Origin: Candidatus Gallacutalibacter pullicola
Lineage (GTDB): Bacteria; Bacillota; Clostridia; Oscillospirales; Acutalibacteraceae
Reading direction: 5' to 3'
Assembly: GCA_018712265.1 (NCBI GenBank)
Contig: DVHF01000082.1
Coordinates: 1 to 55,542, forward strand
Length of the DNA stretch: 55,542 nt
Shown here: in pieces, positions 17,024-25,760 of the stretch
Layout: every line of letters starts with the position of its first letter
How positions within the stretch are numbered: the first letter of the stretch is position 1
Notes under the pieces: model-generated
Told to the model about the DNA's origin: nothing
Seen by the model: the letters and a program-made list of their open reading frames with translations, nothing else
Database searches by the model: none
Program-made: the position numbers and the translations under genes

Positions 17024-19502
17024 CTGTCTGTACCTCCCCGGTTTGATAGGTCCCTGTCTCCAGCATCCCGGAGACTTCGCCGTGAATGACGCCGTGGATA
17101 GAGGCGTCCACCATGCCGGAAATCCTGCCGCGGACGCGCCCGTTGACGTAGACCGTGCCCTGGGCGCTCCGGCTGACCTCCGGGACCTTGATGTTGAATC
17201 TGGTTCTTTCCACGATCTTATCGCCCAGAATCAGGATCTGCGGCAGGATGAACATCACGAGGAATATGGAGATCAGAGTTCCCCGGCACAGGCATTCGCC
17301 GATCCCGACGATGGCCGGCTCTGTGGTGATGAGGGCGATGAGGAATCCGGCGGCGGACAGGATGCTGCCGGAGGTGAGCACCGTGGGGAAGGAGAGGTTC
17401 AGCGCCTGGATGATGGCCTCGCGTTTCGTCATGGAGACTTTTAGCTCGTTGTACCAGGAGGAGATCACGATGGCGTAGTCGATATTCGCGCCCATCTGGA
17501 TGGCGGTGACGATGAGGTAGCTCATGAAGAAAATCGGCTCCTGAGTGATGCCGGAAAAGGAAAAATTGAACCAGATACTGCCCTGAATCACGAGGATCAG
17601 CAGGATCGGCAGTCCCACCGACTGGAACGTGAAAAGCAGCACGACAATGACAAACACCACAGACAGCACGCTGATCATGACGTTGTCGCGGGCAAAGGAG
17701 ACGGAAAGATCGTAGTCGCTGGTGGAATCCCCCACAAGATAGACGCTTTCAGCGGGATAGTACAGCTCCGCCTCCTGATGGATGGTTTGGAGGAACGCGA
17801 AGGTTTCGTCCCCCTCCTCCGGAAGATTCAGGCTGATGAGCATACGGGTGAAGCTTTCCCCCAGAAGCTGGCTGCGGGCATCGGAAAGCTGATCATAAAG
17901 CGAGTCCAGATCCTCCTGATCCTCCTCGTCGAGATCCACATAGCCCTCCTCGATTTTGTCATAGGCGAAGAAGAACATATCCATCAGCGGCACGGAGTAG
18001 CTGTCCAGTCCGCCGACAATCCGGCCGTATTCCTCGCCCTCCGCCGCGTAGGCGCCGTACAGCAGGGACACCAGGCTGTAATCCAGATCTGTCATCTCGG
18101 AAAACTGCCGGGGTGTCAAAGCATCGGTGAGCATATAGCCATCGGACACCTCCACGTTGGAGAGTCCCATCGCGTAGTCCACCTGCTCATAGGTTTCCAG
18201 ACGGTCCAGCAGGGCCTTTTCGCTTTCATAATCGCCTTTCGGGACGATTAGGGCCATGATATTCTCCGTGCCGAACGTTTCGTTGACTTTCTGCTCGGCA
18301 ATCTGGGTGTCGTTCTGCCGCACGGTTTGGATCTCGGTATAGCCGTAAACATAATGGCATTGATTGGAAAGAAAAATCCCGGCAATCAGGCAGACGGCAA
18401 AGATGGGGACGCCCACATAGCGCAGCTTGAGGGTAAGCTTTCCCCACCTGTCAATTTTCGGGATAAAGCTCCTGTGGCGGGTTTTCTCCATTGCTCGGGA
18501 AAAAATCATCAGCAGGCCGGGCATCAGTGTGAATACGGAAAGCATACTGAACAGGATGGCCTTGATCAGGACGATGCCCATATCGAAGCCGATCTGGAAC
18601 TGCATGAACATCATGGCGGCCAGACCGGAGATGGTGGTGAGGCTGCTGGCTGAGATGGACGGGATCGCCGCGCTGACCGCCGCGATGCAGGCCTCGCGAT
18701 CCCCGGCGTGCTCCCGCTCCTCCAGAAAGCGGTGCAGCATGATGATGGCGTAATCGATGGCGAGGGCAAGCTGGAGCACCACCGTCACCGAGTTGGAAAC
18801 AAAGGAAATTTCCCCAAAGATGAAATTTGTCCCCAGATTCAGAAGGGCCGCCGCGATAAAGGTAATCAGCAGCACGGGGATTTCCGCGTACGAGCGGGAG
18901 GTGAGAAGCAGTACCAGTACGATGATGACTGCCGCCACCGCCAGAATGATAACCATTTCTTCGGCGAGGGAATCTGCCTGGGAGCTGCCGACAGTGCTGT
19001 CGATATAGAAGTCATAGGGCGCGAGCAGCTCGCGTATGGACTGCATGGCGGCCAAAGCTTCCTCGTCATCCTCCTCGCCGTCGAATGTTACGGAAATCAA
19101 AGCATTCGAGCCTGTGAAATATTCTGCGATATCCTCTGGTGTTTCAGGCTCGCTTTCGTCCTCGGTTCCGGTATCTGTGCCGCCGAAGCTGGCTGAAGAA
19201 ACGCCCTCGATTTCCTCTATCTGCCCCGCCAGATCCGAGGCGGTATCGTATGTCACATGGGAAACCATGACACGGGCCGTCCCGAAGGTGGTGAATTCCT
19301 CGTCCATCAGCGTCAGGCCCTGTCTGGTTTCTGTGGAATCCGGCAGATATTCTGTGATGTCGTTGCAGACGCTGACCCAGTTCCGCGAAAACAGGCAGAA
19401 TATCAGGGAGCAGGCGTACAGGAAGAAGATCAGGTTCCGTTTATCTACAATAAACGTAGCCAGCTTTTGAAAAAAGGATGGTTTTTCGGTTTCTTTGCTC
19501 AC
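17004..19502 (-). CDS. MMPL/RND-family transporter with bactofilin-like C-terminal repeat tail
   Basis: An 832-residue exporter of the MMPL/RND superfamily. Its two halves each hold one N-terminal span, an external domain and a bundle of about five spans, with the motif LALAIDYAIIMLHRFLEER in the first half and IQMGANIDYAIVISSWY in the second. Such proteins export lipids or hydrophobic compounds using the proton gradient. After the last span the chain continues about 60 residues as GTVYVNGRVRGRISGMVDAS and similar short V-x-G-x repeats, which resemble the bactofilin/polymer beta-helix. The start is a GTG preceded by AGAAGGAG. The stop overlaps the GLUG protein start. A TetR regulator lies divergent upstream. 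Confidence 0.88.
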   Translation of the reverse strand: MSKETEKPSFFQKLATFIVDKRNLIFFLYACSLIFCLFSRNWVSVCNDITEYLPDSTETRQGLTLMDEEFTTFGTARVMVSHVTYDTASDLAGQIEEIEGVSSASFGGTDTGTEDESEPETPEDIAEYFTGSNALISVTFDGEEDDEEALAAMQSIRELLAPYDFYIDSTVGSSQADSLAEEMVIILAVAAVIIVLVLLLTSRSYAEIPVLLITFIAAALLNLGTNFIFGEISFVSNSVTVVLQLALAIDYAIIMLHRFLEEREHAGDREACIAAVSAAIPSISASSLTTISGLAAMMFMQFQIGFDMGIVLIKAILFSMLSVFTLMPGLLMIFSRAMEKTRHRSFIPKIDRWGKLTLKLRYVGVPIFAVCLIAGIFLSNQCHYVYGYTEIQTVRQNDTQIAEQKVNETFGTENIMALIVPKGDYESEKALLDRLETYEQVDYAMGLSNVEVSDGYMLTDALTPRQFSEMTDLDYSLVSLLYGAYAAEGEEYGRIVGGLDSYSVPLMDMFFFAYDKIEEGYVDLDEEDQEDLDSLYDQLSDARSQLLGESFTRMLISLNLPEEGDETFAFLQTIHQEAELYYPAESVYLVGDSTSDYDLSVSFARDNVMISVLSVVFVIVVLLFTFQSVGLPILLILVIQGSIWFNFSFSGITQEPIFFMSYLIVTAIQMGANIDYAIVISSWYNELKVSMTKREAIIQALNLSFPTVLTSGSILSAAGFLIALITTEPAIVGIGECLCRGTLISIFLVMFILPQILILGDKIVERTRFNIKVPEVSRSAQGTVYVNGRVRGRISGMVDASIHGVIHGEVSGMLETGTYQTGEVQTDENETP

Positions 19503-19604
19503 GGTTTCAACTCCTTCTGAGAGATAAGGGACGGATCCTGTCTGAAAGCCGCCGGTTACATATCCGCTGATGTTTTTCCCGGGTTCAGGCAGGACCGGAA
19601 AAAA

Positions 19605-19910
19605 TTACGGATTGCCGCCGCTGATACGGACGCCGTCCCAGCGAATCTGACAGGGAGCCGCTGTAGTTATCCCGGTCAGCGTATCGCTGTGCCGTTCCAG
19701 TACGGTTTCGCAGAGGAAGGTGCTCATCACAGTCTGGATCCGGTGCCGGATATGCAGCTTCCCGTCATCCGACATCTCTCCCTGAATGGGATTGCAGTAT
19801 CCTACCAGCACAAGCGTCCCAGTGATCCGCCTGTCCTGGCAGTTGAGGGTGAGAGTCCCGTTCCGGGGGCCCATCTGACTGTGCAGTGTGACCTGATACT
19901 GTTCCATCAT
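19605..19910 (-). CDS. Small beta-rich hypothetical protein
   Basis: A 101-residue protein not recognised. It has no signal peptide or membrane span. The sequence alternates hydrophobic and polar residues (YQVTLHSQMGPRNGTLTLNC, ITGTLVLVGYCNPIQGEMSDDGKLHIRH), suggesting an all-beta fold. It follows an AAGGGGGAT ribosome site and lies 102 bases upstream of the MMPL gene on the same strand, so it is probably the first gene of that operon. It sits downstream of a 28-bp palindrome likely bound by the divergent TetR regulator. Confidence 0.7.
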   Translation of the reverse strand: MMEQYQVTLHSQMGPRNGTLTLNCQDRRITGTLVLVGYCNPIQGEMSDDGKLHIRHRIQTVMSTFLCETVLERHSDTLTGITTAAPCQIRWDGVRISGGNP

Positions 19911-19980
19911 ACTCGTATCCCCCTTCCGTTATTTCTTTCAGAATAATGGAGTCTCCTGCAGAATACAAGATGCAAAACAA

Positions 19981-20008
19981 GTCAAATGTCAGAAATCTGA
20001 CATTTGAC
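19981..20008. promoter_or_regulatory. Perfect 28-bp palindrome, probable TetR operator
   Basis: GTCAAATGTCAGA (19981-19993), AA, then TCTGACATTTGAC (19996-20008) form a perfect 13-bp inverted repeat. It lies upstream of the small protein/MMPL/GLUG operon, and its left edge provides a reverse-strand TTGACT that could serve as a -35 element. The divergent TetR-family gene at 20436 is the natural candidate binder. There is no T-run, so a terminator is unlikely. Confidence 0.7.
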
Positions 20009-20017
20009 CAAATCTGC

Positions 20018-20425
20018 AAGGCTAAGCCTGCACGTAAATCGCGTCGCGCGTCGTAACCTCCGCGGGAATTATCATAACAAAAAATACTCTGTCGCGGTGG
20101 CGGGCCGGTCAGGGATATGGTATAATATCAGCAGAAAGACTGCAATGCGGGCGTTTTAGCCTAATCGCGCACCTAGCCGGGCGACCGGAGGGAGCGTTCG
20201 CGTTCTACGTGCAGGCTTAGCCTGCTGCTCGCCGCAGGTGTGGTATAATGTCAGCAGACAGCTACAAACGCGGGCATCTCGACCCGATCATATCATTAAG
20301 CCGGGCGGAGGTACGACGCGTGCGCGTTCTGCCCACCGCAGGTGCGCGGGCATGATAGCCTAATCGCGCACCTAGCTGGGCGACCGGAGGGAGCGGGCGC
20401 GATCTGCTCACCGCAGGTGCAGGTG
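20018..20425. repeat. Family B inverted-repeat element, two tandem or nested copies
   Basis: The first copy (20018-20225) begins AAGGCTAAGCCTGCACGTA and ends TACGTGCAGGCTTAGCCT, so its ends are inverted. The interior carries CTGTCGCGGTGG, an extended -10-like TGGTATAAT (20118-20126) and GGGCGACCGGAGGGAGCG. A second, rearranged unit follows to about 20425 with another TGGTATAAT (20241-20249), GGCGGAGGTACGACGCG and repeated CACCGCAGGTGC ends. This accounts for the gap before the tetR gene. The -10-like sequences could supply a promoter for it. Confidence 0.75.
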
Positions 20426-20435
20426 TGGGGGAGTT

Positions 20436-21026
20436 ATGAAGGAACGGACATATGAAGCGAGCCGTGCGGCAAAACGGGAAATCTGTGGAGTGCTCAAACG
20501 CCTGATGACCCAGAAGCCGCTCAATAAAATCACAATAGCGGAGATTATGGAAGGCTGCGGCATGGCGCGGCAGCATTTCTATTACCATTTTGAGGACATT
20601 TACGATGCGGTCCACTGGATGTTTGACGAAGAAGCCGTAGTCCTGCTCCGGCAGCACGAGGGAGTTATGCTGTGGCAGGACGGACTGCTCCAGCTGTTCC
20701 GGTATCTTCAGGAAAACCGGGAGGTATGTCTCTGTGTGCTCCGCTCTGTGGGACGGGATCATCTCAGGCGCTTTTTTCAGACGGATATTCAGGCCATTAT
20801 ACAAAGCACCATCCAGACAGTCATTACTGAGATGGGATATCGGACCAGCGATCAGGAAATGGCCTTGCTGGCGCGGTTCTATGTGGGCGCGCTGGCAAGC
20901 GTGATGGAGGATTGGCTGTTGGGAGAAATTCAGGAGACGCCTGAAGAATTGATCCGCTTTGTGGATCAGCTTCTGCGGGATCATATCCGGGGAGCAATGC
21001 TGCGTCTCCAGAAAGAATCTGAATAG
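20436..21026 (+). CDS. TetR-family transcriptional regulator
   Basis: A 196-residue protein. The N-terminal helix-turn-helix (LNKITIAEIMEGCGMARQHFYYHFEDIYDAVHWMF) is typical of TetR regulators. The C-terminal helical domain (residues about 75-190) resembles the class seen in DhaS-like activators and in regulators beside MMPL or YhgE-type exporters. The start follows GGGGGAG. It is divergent from the small protein/MMPL/GLUG operon and probably binds the palindrome at 19981-20008. The intervening space is filled by family B repeats. Confidence 0.87.
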   Translation: MKERTYEASRAAKREICGVLKRLMTQKPLNKITIAEIMEGCGMARQHFYYHFEDIYDAVHWMFDEEAVVLLRQHEGVMLWQDGLLQLFRYLQENREVCLCVLRSVGRDHLRRFFQTDIQAIIQSTIQTVITEMGYRTSDQEMALLARFYVGALASVMEDWLLGEIQETPEELIRFVDQLLRDHIRGAMLRLQKESE

Positions 21027-21080
21027 ACGTTATGTGAAACCCCTGAATAAGTATTGACAGGATAAGGAGAGGGATTAAAA

Positions 21081-21608
21081 ATGGGAAAGGTTCTTGTCGT
21101 TTACCAGTCCAAATACGGTGCCACAAAGAAATATGCAGAGATTCTGCGGGAGGAAGTTCCGTGTGATGTTGTACGCACGGAGGATTGCCGGAAGATGGAT
21201 TTTTCCGGGTACGATACAGTGCTTTTTGCCGGCGGTGTTTATGCCGGATCGATTGCGGGCTTGAAAGATATGAAAAAGCATCGCCGGGATTTGACAGGGA
21301 AAAAGCTGGCGGTGCTCTGCGTGGGAGCGTCTCCGTCTGATCCAAAGGCTATGAAGAAATTGAGGGAGCAGAATCTGAAAAGGGAGTTTTCGGAGATCCC
21401 GCTGTTTTATGCCAGAGGGGCCTGGGACGAAAGCAAGATGGATTTCAAGGATCAGCTGATGTGCAAGCTGCTGGAAAAATCGATCTCGCGTCTGGACGAA
21501 TCGGCCTGTGAGCCGTGGATGAAAGAGCTTCTGACCGCCGTGGGCCAAAAACACGACTGGGTTGACAGAAAGCAGATCCGGCCGCTTATCAAGTTCCTGC
21601 GTGGTTAA
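21081..21608 (+). CDS. Flavodoxin-domain protein
   Basis: A 175-residue protein with the FMN phosphate loop VVYQSKYGATKKYAEIL and the loop FAGGVYAGSIAGLK, as in flavodoxin-like proteins related to menaquinone-dependent protoporphyrinogen oxidase. It probably transfers electrons in the cytosol; the partner is unknown. It starts after AAGGAG, 54 bases past the tetR stop, so the two may be cotranscribed. A strong terminator follows. Confidence 0.87.
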   Translation: MGKVLVVYQSKYGATKKYAEILREEVPCDVVRTEDCRKMDFSGYDTVLFAGGVYAGSIAGLKDMKKHRRDLTGKKLAVLCVGASPSDPKAMKKLREQNLKREFSEIPLFYARGAWDESKMDFKDQLMCKLLEKSISRLDESACEPWMKELLTAVGQKHDWVDRKQIRPLIKFLRG

Positions 21609-21680
21609 GCGGGAAGTGAAAAATAGAGAATGTTGGATTTTCCTGACAAGGAAAATCTTCGAATTTGAAGTATGAATGAA

Positions 21681-21725
21681 AAGCTCCCCACATTTCTGCC
21701 GGAAAGACAGGAATGTGGGGAGCTT
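21681..21725 (+). terminator. Intrinsic terminator after the flavodoxin gene
   Basis: AAGCTCCCCACATT (21681 on) pairs with AATGTGGGGAGCTT (ending 21725), followed by ACTTATTTTTTTA. This closes the tetR-flavodoxin transcript. Confidence 0.85.
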
Positions 21726-21848
21726 ACTTATTTTTTTACGTTTTTCTTTATTACATTATTATTTTAACATAAATTTATTAAGGGTGCGTACTATCTGGGC
21801 TGCTGCGTTTGTCCTCTGCCTTTTGGCTTGGCGGATACCGCGCCCTCT

Positions 21849-22014
21849 CCGCTTGGGGGATCGCAAAGGCGTTCCGGCAAACCATCCACCGGATGGTTTG
21901 CTTTCACTGTTTGCTCACCTTTCTGGGGGGAACGCTTCGCGTTCCTCTTTCACGGGGGCCAGCCCCCGCGCCCCCGCCGCCTTTTGAAAAAGGCGGGCGA
22001 AAACTTTATGTTTT
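21849..22014 (-). repeat. Family A palindromic repeat, copy 3 (short form)
   Basis: On the reverse strand, AAAACATAAAGTTTTCGCCC, a CGCCTTTTTCAAAAGGCGG stem, GGAACGCGAAGCGTTCC, GGTGAGCAAACAG, the CAAACCATCC/GGATGGTTTG palindrome and CCCCCAAGCGG appear in the standard order. It follows the stop of the reverse-strand ABC permease gene (22035) by 20 bases and is oriented with it, presumably acting as its terminator. Confidence 0.8.
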
Positions 22015-22034
22015 CGATACCTTTGGCGCGGTGG

Positions 22035-23204
22035 TTATTCGCTGCGCAGCGCGTCAATCGGATTCAGCTTCGCCGCACGCCTTGCCGGCATATATCCAAA
22101 GATAATCCCGATTCCCGCCGAAATGCCGAACGAAATCACAATCCAATTCAGCGACGGTGTGGCATCCAGACCAATCAATCCGCCTACGGAAATGGTCAGG
22201 ATACAACCGAGGATAATCCCAATCACGCCGCCCATTGCGCTGGTGACGCCCGCTTCAATGACAAACTGCTGCAAAATCGTGCGCTGCTTTGCGCCCAGCG
22301 ATTTGCGGATGCCAATCTCACGCGTACGTTCCGTTACGGAGACGAGCATGATGTTCATGATGCCGATTCCCGCTACCAGAAGCGAAATCGCCGCAATGCC
22401 CACCAGCAGGAGCGTCATGGTGCCTGTCATGGATTCCACCATTTCCAGCATCTCGGAGAGGCTCGTCACATCGTAGAGATCCTCGTCACGGAATACCTGA
22501 AACAGCTCGTTTTCCAGAAATGATTTGCAGGAATCCATTGTATCCAGATCGCGGATGACAAAGGTATAGCTGGAAATATCGGCGCTGCGGGTCAGCTTGG
22601 TGGCCGAGGAGTAGGGGAGGAATACGCAGTCGTCTGAGGATCCTTCCTCCGAGTCGGCCTTTTCCTCCAGTACGCCGACGATCGTATAAGCTTCGCCGTT
22701 AATTTTCAGCGTCTGCCCGATGGGATCCTCCCCGAAGTACAGGTATTGCGCGAGGTACGAGCCGATGACGCATACCTTCTGCCGAGAGACAATGTCGGAA
22801 TATTGGATGAACCGCCCGCTGGAGAGGCTATAGGCGCCGATGCTCATATAGTCCTCTCCCACCCCGCGGATAGTTGAGGTGGAGGAGGTTTCAGAACCGT
22901 TTTTAAGCTGTCCTGTGACGGTAACGGTTGGACTCATCGTGGTAAAAAGATCGCTGTTTTCCTCTAAAATGGCGTACATATCGTCCACGTCAATGCTCCG
23001 CGTACTGGTATTGGTGACGGAAACGCTGATCTGATCTGTACCGAGATCGGAGAAGCTGTCGGAGATATAGTTCGTCATCCCCTGCATCAGGCTGACGAGG
23101 ATAATGACGGACGCGACGCCGATGATAATCCCGAGCATCGTGAGGAAGGAGCGCATCTTGCTGCTCAGGATGCTTTTGATTGCAAGCCTAAATGATTGCC
23201 CCAT
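22035..23204 (-). CDS. MacB-like ABC transporter permease
   Basis: A 389-residue permease of the MacB/FtsX class. One N-terminal span (MRSFLTMLGIIIGVASVIILVSLM) is followed by a large external domain (about 45-260) and three C-terminal spans (LLLVGIAAISLLVAGIGIMNIMLVSVTERTREIGIRKSLGA). It couples to the ATPase and adaptor encoded upstream to export peptides, antibiotics or similar compounds. The frame is open further upstream, but the ATG ending at 23204 ([13 protein letters not shown]) gives the family N-terminus and overlaps the ATPase gene by 17 bases. Confidence 0.92.
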   Translation of the reverse strand: MGQSFRLAIKSILSSKMRSFLTMLGIIIGVASVIILVSLMQGMTNYISDSFSDLGTDQISVSVTNTSTRSIDVDDMYAILEENSDLFTTMSPTVTVTGQLKNGSETSSTSTIRGVGEDYMSIGAYSLSSGRFIQYSDIVSRQKVCVIGSYLAQYLYFGEDPIGQTLKINGEAYTIVGVLEEKADSEEGSSDDCVFLPYSSATKLTRSADISSYTFVIRDLDTMDSCKSFLENELFQVFRDEDLYDVTSLSEMLEMVESMTGTMTLLLVGIAAISLLVAGIGIMNIMLVSVTERTREIGIRKSLGAKQRTILQQFVIEAGVTSAMGGVIGIILGCILTISVGGLIGLDATPSLNWIVISFGISAGIGIIFGYMPARRAAKLNPIDALRSE

Positions 23205-23982
23205 ATTCTTCCGCGCTCCCGTCAAAAGTAATTTTCCCGTCCTGAATCCGGACGACCCGCTCTGCCTCGAGTGCGATGGAATTATCGTGCGTGATAATGA
23301 CGATGGTGTTGCCTTCTTGGTGAAGCTGCTTGAGAAAATCCAGCACATCGCGGCTGGTGCGGGAGTCAAGCGCGCCGGTCGGTTCGTCGGCGAGGATCAG
23401 GGAGGGATTGCCTACCAACGCGCGCGCAATGGAGACGCGCTGCTGCTGGCCGCCGGAGAGCTGGAGCGGGAAGTAGCGCCATTTATCGCCCAGGCCCACC
23501 TTTTCCAGCGATTTGAGGGCACGCTCCTCGCGCTCCTTTTTGCCGACCCCCGCGTAAATCAGCGGGAGTTCCACATTTTCCAGCAGGTTCTGTTTGGGCA
23601 GCAGGTTATACTGCTGGAAAATAAAGCCGATGGTCTTATTGCGCACCTCCGCGAGCTGATCGTCCTTCATGGTGCTCACGTCCTGGCCGTTGAGGATGTA
23701 CTGTCCGGAGGTGGGGACGTCGAGCGCGCCGATGATATTCATGATGGTCGATTTGCCGCTGCCGGATTTGCCGACGATGGAGACGAACTCCCCGCGGCAG
23801 ATTTTCAGGGTGATGCCATCGCTGGCGCGGACATCCATATCGCCCATATGGTAGATTTTGTAGATATCGCGCAGCTCGATCAGGGGCGTTCCCCCGGAAA
23901 TACTCCGGTGCGCGTCAGCCCGTGCCGGGCGGGGAGCGGCCTGCGCGCCCCCTACGGTTTTGGAAAATATATTTTTCATCAT
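23188..23982 (-). CDS. MacB/LolD-type ABC transporter ATP-binding protein
   Basis: A 264-residue ATPase with Walker [10 protein letters not shown] (about 73-81), Q-loop [10 protein letters not shown], signature LSGGQQQR, Walker B LILADEP and the H-loop THD. The sequence [18 protein letters not shown] is typical of the LolD/MacB subgroup. An N-terminal extension of about 30 residues precedes the usual start of the domain ([15 protein letters not shown]). The start abuts the adaptor stop and the stop overlaps the permease. Confidence 0.93.
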   Translation of the reverse strand: MMKNIFSKTVGGAQAAPRPARADAHRSISGGTPLIELRDIYKIYHMGDMDVRASDGITLKICRGEFVSIVGKSGSGKSTIMNIIGALDVPTSGQYILNGQDVSTMKDDQLAEVRNKTIGFIFQQYNLLPKQNLLENVELPLIYAGVGKKEREERALKSLEKVGLGDKWRYFPLQLSGGQQQRVSIARALVGNPSLILADEPTGALDSRTSRDVLDFLKQLHQEGNTIVIITHDNSIALEAERVVRIQDGKITFDGSAEEYGAII

Positions 23983-25739
23983 CAGAAACCTCCCGGGCCG
24001 CCGCCCATACCGCCGCCACCGGGCATACCGCCACCGCCACCGGGCATACCGCCACCGCCGCCGGGCATACCGCCGCCCATACCGCCGGGCATCATGCCCA
24101 TCATGCCGGCATTGGATCCGGTAGAGGTGGTCGGATCAATGTAAACAACATCGCCCTCCTCAAGGCCGCTGAGGATTTCCACGTAGTCGGTGCTGATCAG
24201 CCCGGTTTCGACCTCGACGGCGCGGAAGCCTGCCGGAACGCCGTCCACGGATTCGGTGACGCTGTCATCCTGCACATAGACCTGGTTGCCGCGCATGAGC
24301 GCCTCTGCCGGGATCGCGAGCGCGTCCTCGGACTGCTCAATAATGATCTTTCCAGTTACGTTCATGCCGGGCAGCAGATCCCCGATCTCGTCGATCCTGA
24401 CGGTGACGGGATAGTTCGTCACGCCGTTGCTGTAAGAGCTGCTCAGGCTGACGTTCGTCACGACCCCGGTGAAGGTCTGGCCCTCGAGGGCGTCGGCGGT
24501 GACTTCCACGGTCTGCCCGGCCTCTACATTAAGGATATCCATTTCGTCCACGCTCATCTCAAAGGTGAGGGCCGACATATCATAGATCAGCGCCATGGTA
24601 TTTGTGGAGGAGCTGCTGGATGTGCCGAGCGTATCGCCAACCTTGGAAAGCTTTGAGATGATCTGTCCGGAAATCGGCGCGGTGATCTCGTAATCGGCAA
24701 GGCGATCCTGCTGGTTTTCCAGCTGGGTCTGGGCGTCCTCGAGATTTTCTTCCGCAGTCTCGAGCGCGCTTTCCACATTCTCAAGCTGATCTGTCACAGA
24801 CTCGCTGTCGAGCGTAAAGAGGGTGTCGCCGGCGTTGACGTGGCTTCCCTCTGCGACGGTGACAGTGGCGATATCCGCCGCCAGATCGGCGGTGAGCTGT
24901 TCGTCAAGGATTGGCGTAAAGCTGCCGTCGCCGCTGCACGGCATACCGTCCACTGTGGCGGAGGCCGTATTTGCGGTGGACAGTCCGCCGGGATTGTCGA
25001 CCTCGATGGAAACCATCCGCACAATGCTGCCGCCGCTGGTGGTCTGCGGCAGGGAGGAAACGGCGGAGACAGTTCCGGCAAGCGTCTCGTTTGTTTCGGA
25101 GATCGTCACCTGGGCTTCCATCCCGACTTCGATCTGATCTGCATAGCCGGTCAGGAACGGGACCTTCAGCGTCATCACGCTGTCATCGTAGATATCGGCG
25201 ATTATGGTGCCGTTCTGGATAGAATCGCCGTCTTTCACATAAAGCGTTTCTATGTAGTAGGAATCGTCGGCGGTATAATTCAGGCTTGCGTATGTTTCGG
25301 CAGCCTCGTTGTAATCTTCAAGGGCATCGTTATAGCGTTCCTGCATCCTTTCAAGGTTGGTCTGGGCGCTCTCGATGTCCTCGTCGGCGTCGTCGGTGTC
25401 GATGCGGTAGAGCACATCGCCCTCCTGCACGGTGTCGCCTTCCTCGAAGTTTGCCTCGATGACATCGCCGGTGACAGTGGCCGTGACCTCATACGTATCG
25501 AGCGCCTCGAGTGTGGAGGACCCCGTCATAGAGGATTCTATTGTGCGGCGCTCCACCGTAGCGGTGAGGACATTCTCGGTCTCTCCCGACGGCTGCTGGA
25601 TCATCACAAGCACACGCGGCAGGGCTATCCAGGCAGCGCCCGCGAGGATCAGAAGCACCAGCAGCATACGCACCCATTTTTTTCCGAAGATGCGTTTCAC
25701 CGCTGCCGCAGGGCTTTTTTTCTTCTGCATATCATCCAT
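23982..25739 (-). CDS. MacA/HlyD-type adaptor protein with Gly/Met/Pro-rich tail
   Basis: A 585-residue adaptor. One N-terminal span (RMLLVLLILAGAAWIALP) is followed by two lipoyl halves (EGDTVQEGDVLYRID; YEITAPISGQIISKL), helical hairpin segments (DIESAQTNLERMQERYNDAL; ENVESALETAEENLEDAQTQLEN) and beta-barrel domains. It joins the MacB-like permease to the cell envelope. The last 45 or so residues are a low-complexity tail of repeated MPGGGGG units, encoded by about 100 bases of imperfect direct repeats (24000-24110). The ATPase gene follows without a gap; the SLH gene lies 21 bases upstream. Confidence 0.9.
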   Translation of the reverse strand: MDDMQKKKSPAAAVKRIFGKKWVRMLLVLLILAGAAWIALPRVLVMIQQPSGETENVLTATVERRTIESSMTGSSTLEALDTYEVTATVTGDVIEANFEEGDTVQEGDVLYRIDTDDADEDIESAQTNLERMQERYNDALEDYNEAAETYASLNYTADDSYYIETLYVKDGDSIQNGTIIADIYDDSVMTLKVPFLTGYADQIEVGMEAQVTISETNETLAGTVSAVSSLPQTTSGGSIVRMVSIEVDNPGGLSTANTASATVDGMPCSGDGSFTPILDEQLTADLAADIATVTVAEGSHVNAGDTLFTLDSESVTDQLENVESALETAEENLEDAQTQLENQQDRLADYEITAPISGQIISKLSKVGDTLGTSSSSSTNTMALIYDMSALTFEMSVDEMDILNVEAGQTVEVTADALEGQTFTGVVTNVSLSSSYSNGVTNYPVTVRIDEIGDLLPGMNVTGKIIIEQSEDALAIPAEALMRGNQVYVQDDSVTESVDGVPAGFRAVEVETGLISTDYVEILSGLEEGDVVYIDPTTSTGSNAGMMGMMPGGMGGGMPGGGGGMPGGGGGMPGGGGMGGGPGGF

Positions 25740-25760
25740 GGGAAAATCTCCTCCGTCCTG

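Noticed and set aside
24000-24110. Direct repeats that might suggest a CRISPR array
   Set aside because: The units are adjacent, without unique spacers, and translate in frame to MPGGGGG in a well-supported gene.
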